Shown: piece by piece, positions 33,403-43,557 of the stretch | Layout: every line of letters starts with the position of its first letter | Numbering within the stretch: position 1 is the first letter of the stretch | DNA from: Kitasatospora fiedleri | GTDB taxonomy: Bacteria > Actinomycetota > Actinomycetes > Streptomycetales > Streptomycetaceae | NCBI RefSeq assembly: GCF_948472415.1 | Contig: NZ_OX419519.1 | Location: forward strand, 3,596,001 to 3,660,000 | Length of the DNA stretch: 64,000 bases | Direction of reading: 5' to 3' | The notes under the pieces: model-generated | The model's input: the letters and a program-made list of their open reading frames with translations, nothing else | Database searches by the model: none | What the model was told of the DNA's origin: nothing | Made by a program: the position numbers and the translations under genes

Positions 33403-33600
33403 GCCCCGACGATACGTCCGGGGCGCCGGCCGCCGCGAAGGTGGTTCTCCCGGGCCCAGGAAGAACAGCGCCCTGGGTGGCCCCGCCGTCCGCGACCAGA
33501 CTCGTCCCGTCGGCAGGACGACGCGGCCCGCGGCCCCTGAACGCCGCGCACGGGCACGCCGGCACGCCGGCACGGACTCGATTCGAGGAGAGCGATTCCC

Positions 33601-34359
33601 ATGGGTTACCCCGCACTGAACGGTCGGACCGCGGTCGTCACCGGCGCCGCCAGCGGCATCGGCGAGGCGATCGCCCGGCAGCTGGCCGCGGACGGCGTCC
33701 GGGTCGCGCTGCTGGCCCGCCGGGCCGACCGGCTGGCCGCGCTGGCCGCCGAACTCGGGCCGCAGGCGCTCGCGGTGGCCGCCGACGTCACCGACCAGGG
33801 CTCGGTCGACGCGGCGCGGCGGCTCGTCCACGACGCCTTCGGCCGGGTCGACCTGCTGGTCAACGCGGCCGGCGTGATGCTGCCGAACCCGATCGGCGAC
33901 GGCCGGGTCGACGAGTGGTCCCGCATGATCGACACCAACCTGACCGGCGCGCTGCGGATGATCCGCGCCTTCGGCCCCGACCTGGTCGCCGCCGCGGCGG
34001 CCGGGGCCACCGCCGACCTGGTCGACATCTCCTCGATCGGCGCGGACGTGGTCTTCCCCCACTACGCGGTCTACGGCGCCACCAAGGCCGCGCTGACCCA
34101 GCTCTCGGCCGCCCTGCGCAGCGAGTACGGCCCGCGCGACGTGCGGGTCACCAACGTCGAGCCCGGGCTGACCGACACCGAGCTGGGCACCCACATCGAC
34201 AACCCGGGGCTGGGCCCGGACGGCCAGCTCGGCGAGATGTTCGACGCGATCGGCGCGCTCGCCGCCGCGGACGTCGCCGACCTGGTCGCCTACGCGGCCA
34301 GCCGCCCCCGGCACGTGAACCTGCGCCAGCTGGTGGTGCTGCCCACCCGGCAGGCGTGA
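33601..34359 (+). CDS. Short-chain dehydrogenase/reductase
   Basis: 252-aa NAD(P)-dependent oxidoreductase. It has TGAASGIG (coenzyme loop), NAAGV, the catalytic Ser in DISSIGAD, Y-x3-K in YAVYGATK, and a following NVEPGLTDTEL. The ATG at 33601 is preceded by GAGGAGAG. Likely controlled by the divergent MmyB-type regulator. Substrate cannot be inferred. Confidence 0.92.
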   Translation: MGYPALNGRTAVVTGAASGIGEAIARQLAADGVRVALLARRADRLAALAAELGPQALAVAADVTDQGSVDAARRLVHDAFGRVDLLVNAAGVMLPNPIGDGRVDEWSRMIDTNLTGALRMIRAFGPDLVAAAAAGATADLVDISSIGADVVFPHYAVYGATKAALTQLSAALRSEYGPRDVRVTNVEPGLTDTELGTHIDNPGLGPDGQLGEMFDAIGALAAADVADLVAYAASRPRHVNLRQLVVLPTRQA

Positions 34360-34434
34360 CCGCAGCACACCGGGACGGCCCGGGCGCGCACCGGGACCGG
34401 CACTCCGGGCGCGCACCGGGACGGCCCCGGCGCC

Positions 34435-35609
34435 TCAGGGCGTGGCGCTCGGCGAGGGCTGGCCGGCGGGGCCGGGGGCGGGCTCCGGGCCGGTCCAGTA
34501 GACCGTGCCGCCGCAGCCCGCCGGCAGCGTGGTGCCGACGGGGCGGCCCGCGGCGGCGGTGATCGGGTCGGGGGTGTAGCCGAGCGCGAAGGCGGCGGCC
34601 GGCGGGGGGCCGGCGGTCGCACCGGAGCTCGGGTCGGCGGTCGGGGTCGGGTCGGCCGCGACGGCGGCCCGGGTCGGCCCGGGGGCCGGGTCGGCGGCGG
34701 CGACGGCGGTGTCGGTGCCGCCGCCGGGCAGCGCGCCGCCGCTGGCGGCCGGGGTGGGCTGCGGCGGCCCGGCCGGGCCGGTGGGCGAGTCGGAGGCGGT
34801 GGGGCAGCGGGTGGGCACCCAGGCGAAGCGCACCAGGTACGAGCCGCCCGCGCCGAGCAGGACGTCGGCGGGCAGCGCCGCCGGGTCGGGCAGCGAGCCG
34901 GCCGGGTCGCCGACGCTGTGCGCGAGCAGGTGGACGCCGCTCGCCCCGGTGCCCAGGGCGAGCGTGCCTGGGCCGGGGAGCCGGCAGGTGCGGGTGCCGG
35001 TGTTGGTCAGCCGGAACCATCCGTACACCTTGCCGCTGTCCGGGTCGGCGGCGGCCTGCTGGACGTCGGCCCGGCCGAGGTCGGTGCCGGTGCAGGCCGG
35101 TGCGGCGGCGGGCGAGCTGCCGGGCCCGGCGGCGGCGGACGGGTCGGCGGAGGCCCCGGGGCCGGTCGCGGCCGGGTCGGCGGGGGCAGGGCGGCGGTGG
35201 TGTGCGGGTGGCCGGGCCGGCTGTCGGGCGTCCTGGTCGGGCTGCTGCCGGGGCCGGGCGCGGCCGGCCCGCCGGTGGAGTCCCCGGACAGGCTGAACGG
35301 CTGGGTGGCGTTCACCACCGGCAGCGCGGCGATGGCGGCGGCCAGCACCACGGCCCCGCCCACCGCGCGTCGGCGCACGGCGCGGCGGCGCGGTACGGCG
35401 GCGCGCAGCCGGGGCAGCGCGCCGGGTTCGGGTTCGACGGCGGCGACGGCCCGGTGCAGCCGCTCGCGGAGCCGGTCCTCGGTCAGGGCCCCGCTCGGCG
35501 CGCCCCCGGGGAGGGTTCCTTCGCTCGGCTCGCCCTCGCTCGGCGCGCCCTCGGAAGGGGCTCCCTCGGGGAGGGCGCCATCGGGGAGGGCGGGCCCGTC
35601 CTCAGTCAT
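34435..35609 (-). CDS. DUF4232-like protein / putative anti-sigma partner (frameshifted)
   Basis: About 391 aa if one base is restored. The N-terminus has an acidic PSEG-type repeat, then a cytoplasmic basic segment and one membrane helix (AVGGAVVLAAAIAALPVV), a Pro/Thr-rich linker, and an extracytoplasmic domain with ACTGTDLGR and FRLTNTGTRTCRLPGPG, typical of DUF4232. The N-terminal and C-terminal halves are in different frames; one extra base in the G run 35182-35186 (plus strand) joins LPPADPAATG smoothly. The ATG overlaps the stop of the sigma-factor gene by 8 bp, so it probably anchors or modulates that sigma factor. Confidence 0.75.
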
Positions 35610-36213
35610 CGCCCTGCTCCATCCGCACCCGCAGGGCGGCGAGCCCGCGCGACCCGTACGCCTTCACCGAGCCGATGGAAATGCCGAGCACCTCCGCGAC
35701 CTGAGCCTCCGTCAGGTCCGCGTAGTAGCGCAGCACCAGTACCTCCCGCTGACGGCGTTGCAACCCCCGGAGCGCGGCCTTGAGTTCGTCGCGCTCCAGC
35801 GCATCGTAAGCCCCCTCTTCTGCACTGGCCATGTCAGGCATGGGCTTGGGCAGCAGCCGGAGGCCGAGCAGGCGGCGGCGCAGGGTCGACCGGGACAGGT
35901 TGACCACGGTCTGCCGCAGGTAGGCGAGCGTCTTCTCGGGGTCGCGGACCCGGCGCCGGGCGGCGTGCACCCGGATGAACGCCTCCTGCACGACGTCCTC
36001 GCAGGAGGACAGGTCGTCCAGCAGCAGCGCGGCGAGCCTCAGGAGGGAGCGGTAGTGGGCCCGGTAGGTGTCGGTGAGCTGGTCGACGCTGGCCCCGGTC
36101 GCGTCCGCTGCCGCCGCGGCAAAGCCCATCCGACTACCGCCCCGCCGGGCCGCCCCGGGCAGGGCGGCCGCCACCGCCGCCCCGGTCACGTTCATCACGA
36201 TGGTTGGACACAC
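35602..36213 (-). CDS. ECF sigma factor, SigE-like group
   Basis: 203-aa RNA polymerase sigma factor. Region 2 includes YRAHYRSLLRLAALLLDD and CEDVVQEAFIRVHAA; region 4 includes LPKPMP, LQRRQREVLVLRYYADLTEAQVAEVLGISIGSVKAYGSRGLAALR. No C-terminal extension is present. GTG at 36213 is used; ATG at 36195 or 36127 would remove an Ala-rich leader that is not part of region 2. It is followed by an overlapping membrane protein likely to be its regulator. It stands 185 bp downstream of aspartokinase, as an ECF gene does near ask in Streptomyces. Confidence 0.88.
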   Translation of the reverse strand: MCPTIVMNVTGAAVAAALPGAARRGGSRMGFAAAAADATGASVDQLTDTYRAHYRSLLRLAALLLDDLSSCEDVVQEAFIRVHAARRRVRDPEKTLAYLRQTVVNLSRSTLRRRLLGLRLLPKPMPDMASAEEGAYDALERDELKAALRGLQRRQREVLVLRYYADLTEAQVAEVLGISIGSVKAYGSRGLAALRVRMEQGDD

Positions 36214-36262
36214 GATCCCCTGTCCTGGTTGCCCCGGCCCGGGGGCATTCTTGCGGGAAGAG

Positions 36263-36302
36263 GAATCCCCCTCCCGAGCGCACTGGCTCCGAAGGGGGAT
36301 TC
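36263..36302. terminator. Hairpin between ask and the sigma gene
   Basis: 10-bp perfect stem GAATCCCCCT/AGGGGGATTC (36263-36272 with 36293-36302) and a 20-base loop. It could terminate ask or lie in the sigma-gene leader. Confidence 0.45.
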
Positions 36303-36398
36303 TGGCAGACCCGGCGGACGGGCCGGGTCCGCTTCACCCGTCCCGCACACAACCGTTGCGGTGTGGGTATCCGGCGAACCCGGACGGGCCGCGCCGTC

Positions 36399-36920
36399 TC
36401 AGCGGCCGGTGCCGCCGTAGACGACCGCCTCGTCGCTCTCGCTGTCCAGGCCGAACGCGGTGTGCACGGCGCGGACCGCCTCCGGCACGTCCTCCGCGCG
36501 GGTGACCACCGAGATCCGGATCTCCGAGGTGGAGATCAGCTCGATGTTCACGCCCGCCTCGGAGAGCGCCTCGAAGAACGTCGCCGTGACGCCCGGGTTG
36601 GAGCGCATGCCGGCGCCGACCAGCGAGATCTTGCCGATCGCGTCGTCGAAGCGCAGCGACTCGTAGCCGATGCCCTCCTTGACCCGGTTCAGCGCCTCGA
36701 TGGCCTTCTGCCCCTCGTGGGTGGGCAGCGTGAAGGAGATGTCGGTCAGGCCGGTGGCCGCGGCCGACACGTTCTGCACGACCATGTCGATGTTGACCTC
36801 GGCGTCCGCGATCGCGCGGAAGATCCGGGCCGCCTCGCCCGGCTTGTCGGGCACGCCGACGACGGTGACCTTGGCCTCCGACGTGTCGTGGGCGACTCCG
36901 GAGATGATGGCCTGCTCCAT
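36399..36920 (-). CDS. ask: Internal start giving the aspartokinase beta subunit
   Basis: In-frame ATG at 36920 ([12 protein letters not shown]) preceded by GAAGGGGGCGAG, a good internal Shine-Dalgarno. The 173-aa product would be the two ACT domains only, matching the beta subunit of the alpha2beta2 aspartokinases of Corynebacterium. Confidence 0.65.
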   Translation of the reverse strand: MEQAIISGVAHDTSEAKVTVVGVPDKPGEAARIFRAIADAEVNIDMVVQNVSAAATGLTDISFTLPTHEGQKAIEALNRVKEGIGYESLRFDDAIGKISLVGAGMRSNPGVTATFFEALSEAGVNIELISTSEIRISVVTRAEDVPEAVRAVHTAFGLDSESDEAVVYGGTGR

Positions 36921-37682
36921 CTCGCCCCCTTCGGGCTTCTTGTTCGGGTTGGTGCCGCTGACGATCGTCCCCGGGAGACCGGAGAACGACGATCGTACGT
37001 GAATCGGGATGTTGTAGCGCCGCGCGTACTCCACGCAGCGGTCGAGCAGCACCTTCGAGCCGGACGAGGCCAGCTCCAGCATGTCCTCGAAGGCGATCCA
37101 GTCGATCTTGCGGGCCTTCTTGACCACCCGCGGGTCGGCGGTGAACACGCCGTCCACGTCGGTGTAGATCTCGCAGACCTCGGCGCCCAGCGCGGCCGCC
37201 AGCGCCACCGCGGTGGTGTCCGAGCCGCCGCGGCCCAGCGTGGTGATGTCCTTGGAGACCTGCGACACGCCCTGGAAGCCCGCCACGATCGCGATGTTGC
37301 CGTCGTCCAGGGCGGCCCGAATCCGGCCCGGCGTCACGTCGATGATGCGCGCCTTGTTGTGGGTCGAGTCGGTGATCACGCCGGCCTGGCTGCCGGTGAA
37401 CGACTGGGCGTCGAAGCCCAGCGTCCGGATCGCCATGGCCAGCAGCGCCATCGAGATGCGCTCTCCGGCGGTCAGCAGCATGTCGAACTCGCGGCCGGAC
37501 GGAATAGGGGTCACCTGTTCCGCGAGCTCGATGAGTTCGTCCGTGGTGTCACCCATCGCGGAGACCACGACGACGACCTCGTGGCCGGCCTTCCTGGTGT
37601 CCACGATGCGGCGGGCGACGCGCTTGATGCCTTCGGCATCCGCGACGGATGAGCCGCCGTACTTCTGCACGACAAGGCCCAC
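36399..37682 (-). CDS. ask: Aspartokinase (alpha, with internal beta start)
   Basis: 427-aa aspartate kinase, first step of the Lys/Met/Thr and diaminopimelate pathway. It begins [14 protein letters not shown] (kinase signature), includes [30 protein letters not shown] and [15 protein letters not shown], and ends with two ACT domains ([41 protein letters not shown]). GTG at 37682 has AGGAG 5 bases upstream. A short CATC-N4-GATG repeat is at 37756-37767. Unlike many Streptomyces, no asd gene follows. Confidence 0.97.
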   Translation of the reverse strand: MGLVVQKYGGSSVADAEGIKRVARRIVDTRKAGHEVVVVVSAMGDTTDELIELAEQVTPIPSGREFDMLLTAGERISMALLAMAIRTLGFDAQSFTGSQAGVITDSTHNKARIIDVTPGRIRAALDDGNIAIVAGFQGVSQVSKDITTLGRGGSDTTAVALAAALGAEVCEIYTDVDGVFTADPRVVKKARKIDWIAFEDMLELASSGSKVLLDRCVEYARRYNIPIHVRSSFSGLPGTIVSGTNPNKKPEGGEMEQAIISGVAHDTSEAKVTVVGVPDKPGEAARIFRAIADAEVNIDMVVQNVSAAATGLTDISFTLPTHEGQKAIEALNRVKEGIGYESLRFDDAIGKISLVGAGMRSNPGVTATFFEALSEAGVNIELISTSEIRISVVTRAEDVPEAVRAVHTAFGLDSESDEAVVYGGTGR

Positions 37683-37942
37683 GGGGGCTCCTCGACTTGG
37701 GGTGGTAGGTCGCGGCCAGTCTAACGAGCAGGGGTTCTCCGGCCGACGCTTTCCACATCGTGAGATGCGGATATCGAACTCTGGTCACCGCCGACCGGCA
37801 GGTCTGCGGGCCCCGGCCGCCCGCCCCGAAGAATCGCCGCCCGGGCACCGCCCGCCACCCGGAATCTTCGCCTCCGGGGTGCCGGTGACAGATGCGTCAC
37901 ACCCGGAACGCCCGGAGGCGGGCCCCCGCGGACCGCGCGGGC

Positions 37943-38614
37943 CTACAGACCGAGTTCGGCCGCCATCAGGTCGCCGGCCTGCTGCTCCAGCTGCTCGTCC
38001 GTCAGCCCGTCGTCGTCGGTGTCCGCGCCGTCCGGCACCGCGCCCAGCGGCGAGTCCAGCCGGACGTGCGCGATCAGCGACTGCAGCGCGCGCAGCACCG
38101 CCGAGCAGGTCGAGCCCCAGTTGGACAGGTAGGAGAACTGCCACCACCACAGCGCCTCCGAGACCCGGCCCTCGCGGTAGTGCGTCAGCCCGTGCCGCAG
38201 CTCGCTGACCACGCCCGCCAGGTCGTCCGAGATCCGGAACGCGCTCGGCTTCTCCGGCGGACCGTACGGGTCGAACACCTCGTGGTAGACGTCGATCGGC
38301 GCCAGCAGCTCGGCGAGCCGCTCGCGCAGCTCCACCCCGTCCGGCTCCGGACCGGTGTCCGGCTCGAAGCGGTCCTCGGGCAGCACGTCCTCGATCGCGC
38401 CCAGGCGGCCGCCCGCCAGCAGCAGCTGGGAGACCTCCAGCAGCAGCAGCGAGATCGCACTGCCCGGCTCGTCGCCCTTGGCGACCTCGGTGACGGCCAG
38501 CACGAAGCTCTCCACCGAGTCCGCGATCTGCACCGCGAAGTCGTCCGGGGCCTCGGTCCGGCCCAGCGGGCCCGGCAGTCCGGACAGTTCAGAGGTGTCG
38601 GTTCGGTCAGACAT
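37943..38614 (-). CDS. DUF5063 protein
   Basis: 223-aa soluble, mostly helical acidic protein. The central stretch [32 protein letters not shown] is characteristic of DUF5063, always found next to recR in this group. The ATG overlaps the recR stop by 8 bp, so it is co-translated with recR. Role unknown; a link to recombinational repair is suggested only by conserved neighbourhood. Confidence 0.85.
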   Translation of the reverse strand: MSDRTDTSELSGLPGPLGRTEAPDDFAVQIADSVESFVLAVTEVAKGDEPGSAISLLLLEVSQLLLAGGRLGAIEDVLPEDRFEPDTGPEPDGVELRERLAELLAPIDVYHEVFDPYGPPEKPSAFRISDDLAGVVSELRHGLTHYREGRVSEALWWWQFSYLSNWGSTCSAVLRALQSLIAHVRLDSPLGAVPDGADTDDDGLTDEQLEQQAGDLMAAELGL

Positions 38615-39212
38615 CGAGCAGTCGTCTCCCTTCGAACGCCCGGCCGAGGGTGACCTCGTCGGCGTACTCCAAGTCCCCGCCGACGGGCAGTCCGCTCGCC
38701 AGCCGGGTGACCTTGAGGCCCATCGGCTTGCACAGCCGGGCCAGGTAGGTCGCGGTCGCCTCCCCCTCCAGGTTGGGGTCGGTGGCCAGGATCAGCTCGG
38801 TGACCGTGCCGTCCGCGAGCCGGGTCATCAGCTCGCGGATCCGCAGGTCGTCCGGGCCGACCCCCTCGATCGGGCTGATCGCCCCGCCCAGCACGTGGTA
38901 GCGGCCGCGGAACTCGCGCGTCCGCTCGATCGCCACCACGTCCTTGGGCTCCTCCACCACGCAGATCACCGCGAGGTCGCGGCGCGGGTCCAGGCAGACC
39001 CGGCACCGCTCGGACTCCGCGACGTTGCCGCAGACCGCGCAGAACCGGACCTTCTCCTTGACCTGCTGCAGCGCGTGCGCCAGCCGGCGCACGTCCACCG
39101 GATCGGCCTGGAGGATGTGGAAGGCGATCCGCTGGGCGCTCTTCGGACCGACCCCGGGCAGTCTGCCCAGTTCGTCGATCAGGTCCTGCACCACGCCCTC
39201 GTACACCGTCAC
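38607..39212 (-). CDS. recR: Recombination mediator RecR
   Basis: 201-aa protein of the RecFOR pathway that loads RecA at gaps. It contains the helix-hairpin-helix [18 protein letters not shown], the four-Cys zinc finger [16 protein letters not shown], and a Toprim domain ([19 protein letters not shown]). GTG at 39212 is preceded by GAAGGAAGG. Same operon as ybaB and DUF5063. Confidence 0.97.
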   Translation of the reverse strand: MTVYEGVVQDLIDELGRLPGVGPKSAQRIAFHILQADPVDVRRLAHALQQVKEKVRFCAVCGNVAESERCRVCLDPRRDLAVICVVEEPKDVVAIERTREFRGRYHVLGGAISPIEGVGPDDLRIRELMTRLADGTVTELILATDPNLEGEATATYLARLCKPMGLKVTRLASGLPVGGDLEYADEVTLGRAFEGRRLLDV

Positions 39213-39488
39213 GCCTTCCTTCGACCGGGGTCCGGGGTTCGCACTCCGGTGCCTTCTCCGGTGCCATCATCCAACGAATCGGGCACCGGACACACCGCCC
39301 GACGCCCTACTGGCCCATAAATCACACAACCCGTTACCGGGGGTTCCCGGCCGTGCGCCCGGCGTGCACGCCCCGGCGGGTCCGCGGGTCCACAGGTCTG
39401 CAGGGAGGGGCGGGTGCCCGTCAGCGGCAGGCGGATACCCTCCGGAACGGACCGAATGCCCTCCGGGGACGAGCAGATGCCCTCGGTG

Positions 39489-39827
39489 TCAGAACGGCAG
39501 GCCGGGGATGCCGCCGCCGCCCAGGCCCTGGGTCAGCGGGCCCATCCGCTCGGCCTGCAGCTTCTGTGCCGCCGCGGCGGCGTCGCGCACCGCGGCCACC
39601 ACCAGGTCGGCCAGGGTCTCGGTGTCCTCCGGGTCGACCGCCGCCGGGGAGATGGTCAGCGCGACCAGCTCGCCCGCACCGGTCGCCGTCGCCTCCACCA
39701 GGCCGCCGCCCGCAGAACCGGACACCCTCGCCTCGGCCAGCTCCTGCTGCGCCCGGGCGAGGTCCTCCTGCATCTTCTGCGCCTGCTTCAACAGCTGCTG
39801 CATGTTCGGCTGCCCACCAGGGAACAC
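39489..39827 (-). CDS. ybaB: YbaB/EbfC nucleoid-associated protein
   Basis: 112-aa dimeric DNA-binding protein. It starts with the long helix [25 protein letters not shown], then the central sheet ([29 protein letters not shown]) and a second helix, and ends [12 protein letters not shown] as in Streptomyces homologues. GTG at 39827 is chosen for its AGGAGA at 5 bases. It lies between dnaX and recR, the conserved arrangement. Confidence 0.93.
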   Translation of the reverse strand: MFPGGQPNMQQLLKQAQKMQEDLARAQQELAEARVSGSAGGGLVEATATGAGELVALTISPAAVDPEDTETLADLVVAAVRDAAAAAQKLQAERMGPLTQGLGGGGIPGLPF

Positions 39828-39999
39828 GGGACTCTCCTCGATCCGTCGACACTGCACACACCGGCGCGCACCCGGCCGAAACCGCCCGCACCGGCACCTC
39901 GCCCCCGAGCCTACGCGGCCGTCCGTCGGCCCCACGTCAGTTCTCGTCCGCGGTGCCGTCCGCCGTCCCGCCCGCTGTCCTGCCCGCGCGGGTCGGCGG

Positions 40000-42207
40000 T
40001 CAGTTCGGGCGGTGGTGGATCTCCTCCAGCACCGTCGCGCCCAGCTCGCGGACGATCAGCTCCTGGGCGGAGAAGACGTCCTCGTTCAAGTCCGGGTCGT
40101 CCTCCTCCGGGACGTCGTCCTCCGGCGCCACGGCGGGCGGGGCCTGCACCGGCTGCGGCCGCTGCTGCTGCTGTTGCGGCTGCTGCCGCTGCGGCGACGG
40201 CGGCTGCGGCTGCGGCTGCACGGGCGGGGCCTGCACCGGGGCGGGCGCCTGCTGGACCGGGGCGGCCGGGGCCGGAGCCGGGGCCTGCGGGGCGGGGGCC
40301 GACCACTGCTGCTGCGGCTGCGGTGGCTGCGGCTGGACGGCCGGACGCGGGGCCGGGGCGCCCCAGCCGCCGACCACGGGGGCGGGCGGGGCCGCGGACT
40401 GCCCGGCCGGCGGGTTCGTCGCGCCCGACGGGTCGACGATGCACTCCACCCGCCAGTCCACGCCCAGCGCGTCCGTCAGCGCCTGCCGCAGCACCTCGTC
40501 GCTGTGGCTGCCGACGAAGCTGTCCCGGGCGCCCGCGTTCACGAACGACACCTGGAGGGTGCTGCCGTCGAACCCGGCCACCTGACCGTTCTGGCTCAGC
40601 AGGATCCAGGTGAACCGGCGGCGGTTCTTCACCGCCTCCAGGATCTGCGGCCACATCTGCCGGATCTGGCCCGCGCCCTGCTGCGCCGCCACCGAGGGTT
40701 GCACGCCGATCGGCGGCTGGACGGGCACGGGGGCCGGGGCGGGCGCGGGTGTGGGTGCGGGTGCCGCCGGGGCCGGAGCCGGGGCCTGGGCCGTCGGGGC
40801 CGGGGCGACGGCCTGGTGCTGCGGCTGCTCACCGGGCGAGAAGCTGCGCGGGATCGGCCAGGCGCCCGGAGCGGGACCGGCCGGCGCGGGGGCCGGCGGG
40901 GACTGCGGAGCCGGCGCGGGCTGGACGGCTGCGGGCGCCGGGGCCTGTTGCTGCTGGGGCTGTTGCTGCTGTTGCGGCTGGGACTGGGGCTGGGGTTCCG
41001 GCGCGGCGGCCATCGGCTGGAACGCCACCGGGGCGGCGAAACCGCCCGTCGCGGCGCGGCGCTCCAGCTTGTCCAGCCGGGCCTGCACCGAGAGCTCGTC
41101 CCCGTACGCGCCGGGCAGCATCACCCGGGCGCAGATCAGCTCCAACTGCAGCCTGGGCGCGGCGTTCCCGCGCATCTCGGTCAGGCCGGTGTTCACCAGG
41201 TCCGCGGCGCGGCTCAGCTCGGCCGGGCCGAAGCGGTCGGCCTGCGCCTGCATGATCGCGATCCGGTCGGCCGGGGCGTCGATCAGGCTCTTCTCCCCCG
41301 CGTCCGGCACCGTGGCCAGGATCACCAGGTCGCGCAGCCGCTCCAGCAGGTCCGTCACGAACCGCCGCGGGTCGTGCCCGCCCTCGACCACCCGGTCGAC
41401 CACCTGGAACACCGTCGCGCCGTCCTGCGCCACGAAGGCGTCCACCACCTCGTCCAGCAGCGCCGCGTCCGTGTAGCCCAGCAGCGACGTCGCCATCTGG
41501 TACGTCACACCGGCCTCGCCGGCGCCCGCCAGCAGCTGGTCCATCACCGACATCGAGTCGCGCACCGACCCGGCGCCGGCCCGCACCACCAGCGGGAACA
41601 CCGCGTCCTCGACCTCGATGGCCTCCCGCCCGCACACCTGCGCCAGGTAGTCGCGCAGCGTGCCCGGCGGCACCAGGCGGAACGGGTAGTGGTGGGTGCG
41701 GGACCGGATCGTCCCGATCACCTTCTCCGGCTCGGTGGTCGCGAAGATGAACTTCAGGTGCTCCGGCGGCTCCTCCACCACCTTCAGCAGCGCGTTGAAG
41801 CCGGCCGAGGTCACCATGTGCGCCTCGTCCAGGATGAAGATCTTGTAGCGGCTGTGCACCGGCGCGAAGAACGCCCGCTCCCGCAGCTCGCGCGCGTCGT
41901 CCACACCACCGTGCGAGGCGGCGTCGATCTCGATCACGTCGATCGAACCCGGCCCGCCCGTCGCCAGGTCCTGGCAGGACTGGCACTCCCCGCACGGCTC
42001 CGGGGTCGGCCCCCGCTCGCAGTTCAGACAGCGGGCCAGGATGCGGGCGCTCGTCGTCTTCCCGCACCCGCGCGGCCCGCTGAACAGGTACGCGTGGTTG
42101 ACCCGGTTGTTGCGCAGGGCCTGCTGGAGGGGGGAGGTCACGTGCTCCTGCCCGATGACCTCCGCGAAGGTCTCGGGGCGGTAGCGGCGGTACAGGGCTA
42201 GGGACAC
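40000..42207 (-). CDS. dnaX: DNA polymerase III subunits gamma/tau
   Basis: 735-aa clamp-loader ATPase. It starts [20 protein letters not shown], with Walker [12 protein letters not shown], a zinc finger (C-x8-C-x2-C type, CLNCERG/CGECQSC), DEAHM, and sensor region [15 protein letters not shown]. Residues about 400-600 and 640-720 are a Pro/Ala/Gln-rich linker of repeated QPQPQ and APAPA type. A conserved tau-like C-terminal segment sits at about 530-600 ([19 protein letters not shown]). GTG at 42207 is the family start. The SRP RNA gene lies 70 bp upstream. Confidence 0.96.
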   Translation of the reverse strand: MSLALYRRYRPETFAEVIGQEHVTSPLQQALRNNRVNHAYLFSGPRGCGKTTSARILARCLNCERGPTPEPCGECQSCQDLATGGPGSIDVIEIDAASHGGVDDARELRERAFFAPVHSRYKIFILDEAHMVTSAGFNALLKVVEEPPEHLKFIFATTEPEKVIGTIRSRTHHYPFRLVPPGTLRDYLAQVCGREAIEVEDAVFPLVVRAGAGSVRDSMSVMDQLLAGAGEAGVTYQMATSLLGYTDAALLDEVVDAFVAQDGATVFQVVDRVVEGGHDPRRFVTDLLERLRDLVILATVPDAGEKSLIDAPADRIAIMQAQADRFGPAELSRAADLVNTGLTEMRGNAAPRLQLELICARVMLPGAYGDELSVQARLDKLERRAATGGFAAPVAFQPMAAAPEPQPQSQPQQQQQPQQQQAPAPAAVQPAPAPQSPPAPAPAGPAPGAWPIPRSFSPGEQPQHQAVAPAPTAQAPAPAPAAPAPTPAPAPAPVPVQPPIGVQPSVAAQQGAGQIRQMWPQILEAVKNRRRFTWILLSQNGQVAGFDGSTLQVSFVNAGARDSFVGSHSDEVLRQALTDALGVDWRVECIVDPSGATNPPAGQSAAPPAPVVGGWGAPAPRPAVQPQPPQPQQQWSAPAPQAPAPAPAAPVQQAPAPVQAPPVQPQPQPPSPQRQQPQQQQQRPQPVQAPPAVAPEDDVPEEDDPDLNEDVFSAQELIVRELGATVLEEIHHRPN

Positions 42208-42275
42208 ACCCCCGAAGATATCGGGACCAACCGACAAACGCCGCCGCCCACCCGCCAACACCCCACGAAACGCAA

Positions 42276-42365
42276 GGACCCCTCGCGCACCCGCCAGAGC
42301 CCTCCTACCCTTGCTGCCTTCCGGCCCTGGGGGAGTTCAGAGAGATAGCGCCACGCGAGGGGCTG
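42276..42365 (-). ncRNA. ffs: Small SRP RNA (4.5S-like, scr)
   Basis: The minus strand contains the SRP54-binding apex GGGCCGGAAGGCAGCAAGG (about 42308-42327). The stem ends pair CCCCTCGCG (42362-42354) with CGCGAGGGG (42287-42279). The size is about 84-90 nt, as for Streptomyces scr RNA, and the gene is next to dnaX as expected. Exact ends are estimated. Confidence 0.93.
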
Positions 42366-42496
42366 CCCCAAGAGTAGCGGATCCCGACCCCCACTCCCCC
42401 CACCCACCCCCAACTCCGATCCCCAGGCCCACCCCCACCACCCACCTGCGAGACCGTGGTCGCAACCACCCCTCAACGTGTACTAAGCTCTCCCAC

Positions 42497-42581
42497 GGAG
42501 GATTCGCCTAGAGGCCTAGGGCGCACGCTTGGAAAGCGTGTTGGGGGCAACCCCTCACGAGTTCGAATCTCGTATCCTCCG
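42497..42581 (+). tRNA. tRNA-Ser (anticodon GGA)
   Basis: 85-nt class II tRNA. Acceptor GGAGGAT pairs with ATCCTCC, discriminator G; anticodon loop TTGGAAA (GGA); long variable arm TTGGGGGCAACCCCT; T-arm GAGTTCGAATCTC. Its 3' 46 bp are duplicated at 43959-44004. Confidence 0.97.
42536..42581 (+). repeat. attL-like 3' tRNA-Ser segment
   Basis: The last 46 bp of tRNA-Ser, repeated 1423 bp downstream with 44/46 identity. It marks the left boundary of a small integrated island. Confidence 0.75.
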
Positions 42582-42586
42582 CAGGT

Positions 42587-42630
42587 CAGAGGGCCCGCAC
42601 CGTTCACCGGTGCGGGCCCTCTGCATTTTT
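42587..42630 (+). terminator. Terminator of tRNA-Ser
   Basis: 16-bp perfect stem (42587-42602 with 42608-42623), 5-base loop, then CATTTTTG. A classical intrinsic terminator. Confidence 0.9.
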
Positions 42631-42681
42631 GTCCTCTCCGCGGCCTCTGCCTGTCGCTGCGTAGCGCTGCATTCCGGGCTC

Positions 42682-43245
42682 ATGACAGCGCAGGACGATC
42701 GGGACGGCGCACGGGTCGAGGCCGCAGACGACACCTCGACGCTCATCGCGCGCGTCCGGGAACGAGCGCAGCAGGGCAGGGGGGAATTGCCCGCACGGGC
42801 CGGGGCCGGTGAGATCGCCGCGGCCGAACGCGAACTCGGCTTCCCGCTGCCGCCGTTGCTGGCACGGCTGTATCAGGAGGTGGCCAACGGCGGCTTCGGC
42901 CCTGACTGCTTCCTGTTCCCGCTGATCGGCGAGGGGCGGACGGCGGTCGCCGAGTACCGCCCCTGCGCATACTGGCCGCGGGGCCTGTTGCCGATCCTGG
43001 ACTGGGGCTGCGGCATGTACGCCGCGGTGGACTGCCAGGACCCCGAGACGCCGGTCCTGCTCTTCGAGCCGAACGCCGACCCTGACGACTGGGCCGAGGC
43101 GTGGTTCACGGATTCACCCTCCCTCGCGAAGTGGTTGCGCTCCTGGGTCGACGGCACCGACTGGTGGGAGAAAGAGGTCATGCCGGCTGCAGATGCGCCC
43201 GAACCCCAGCCCTGGCCCGACGCCGCGAGACGGTTTTCCTCCTAG
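42682..43245 (+). CDS. SUKH (SMI1/KNR4)-family protein
   Basis: 187-aa protein. AAERELGFPLPPLLARLYQEVANGGFGP is the signature N-terminal region of SMI1/KNR4 (SUKH) proteins, many of which are immunity proteins against toxins; ILDWGCGMYAAVDCQDPETPVLLFEP follows. The ATG at 42682 is the best start but lacks a Shine-Dalgarno. It is carried on the tRNA-Ser island beside a toxin-antitoxin pair, which agrees with an immunity or anti-toxin role, though no polymorphic toxin gene is adjacent. Confidence 0.8.
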   Translation: MTAQDDRDGARVEAADDTSTLIARVRERAQQGRGELPARAGAGEIAAAERELGFPLPPLLARLYQEVANGGFGPDCFLFPLIGEGRTAVAEYRPCAYWPRGLLPILDWGCGMYAAVDCQDPETPVLLFEPNADPDDWAEAWFTDSPSLAKWLRSWVDGTDWWEKEVMPAADAPEPQPWPDAARRFSS

Positions 43246-43257
43246 CCCGAGCCAGCG

Positions 43258-43277
43258 GCGTACGTTATTCTGTACGC
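43258..43277. promoter_or_regulatory. yefM operator and leaderless promoter
   Basis: Inverted repeat GCGTAC-N8-GTACGC centred on a TATTCT -10 box (43266-43271), which ends 7 bases before the yefM ATG. YefM proteins bind palindromes with a GTAC core, so this is a probable autoregulatory operator over a leaderless promoter. Confidence 0.6.
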
Positions 43278-43278
43278 C

Positions 43279-43557
43279 ATGAAGACGATGAGCGCGACTG
43301 AGCTCCGCAGCAACCTCGCCGCCGCCCTCGACTCCGTCGAGGACGACGCCGAGGAGCTCATCATCACCCGAGCCGGCCACGAGCCGCTGGTCGTGGTCTC
43401 CCTGGCTGAGTACGCCTCGCTCCGCGAGACCGACTACCTGCTGCGGTCTCCTGCCAACGCCGAGCACCTGCGCCAGTCCCTCCGGGATTACCAGGAAGGC
43501 CGGATGCAGAGCCGCGAACTGATCGACCCCGAGGACGTCACCGAGCAGTCCGCGTGA
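43279..43557 (+). CDS. yefM: YefM-family antitoxin
   Basis: 92-aa Phd/YefM antitoxin. The N-terminal DNA-binding part is MSATELRSNLAAALDSVEDDAEELIITRAGHEPLVVVSLAEY, and the acidic C-terminal tail wraps the toxin. No Shine-Dalgarno; the -10 box lies at -13 to -8, so translation is probably leaderless from ATG 43279 (ATG 43288 is an alternative). The stop overlaps the toxin start (GTGA). Confidence 0.92.
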   Translation: MKTMSATELRSNLAAALDSVEDDAEELIITRAGHEPLVVVSLAEYASLRETDYLLRSPANAEHLRQSLRDYQEGRMQSRELIDPEDVTEQSA

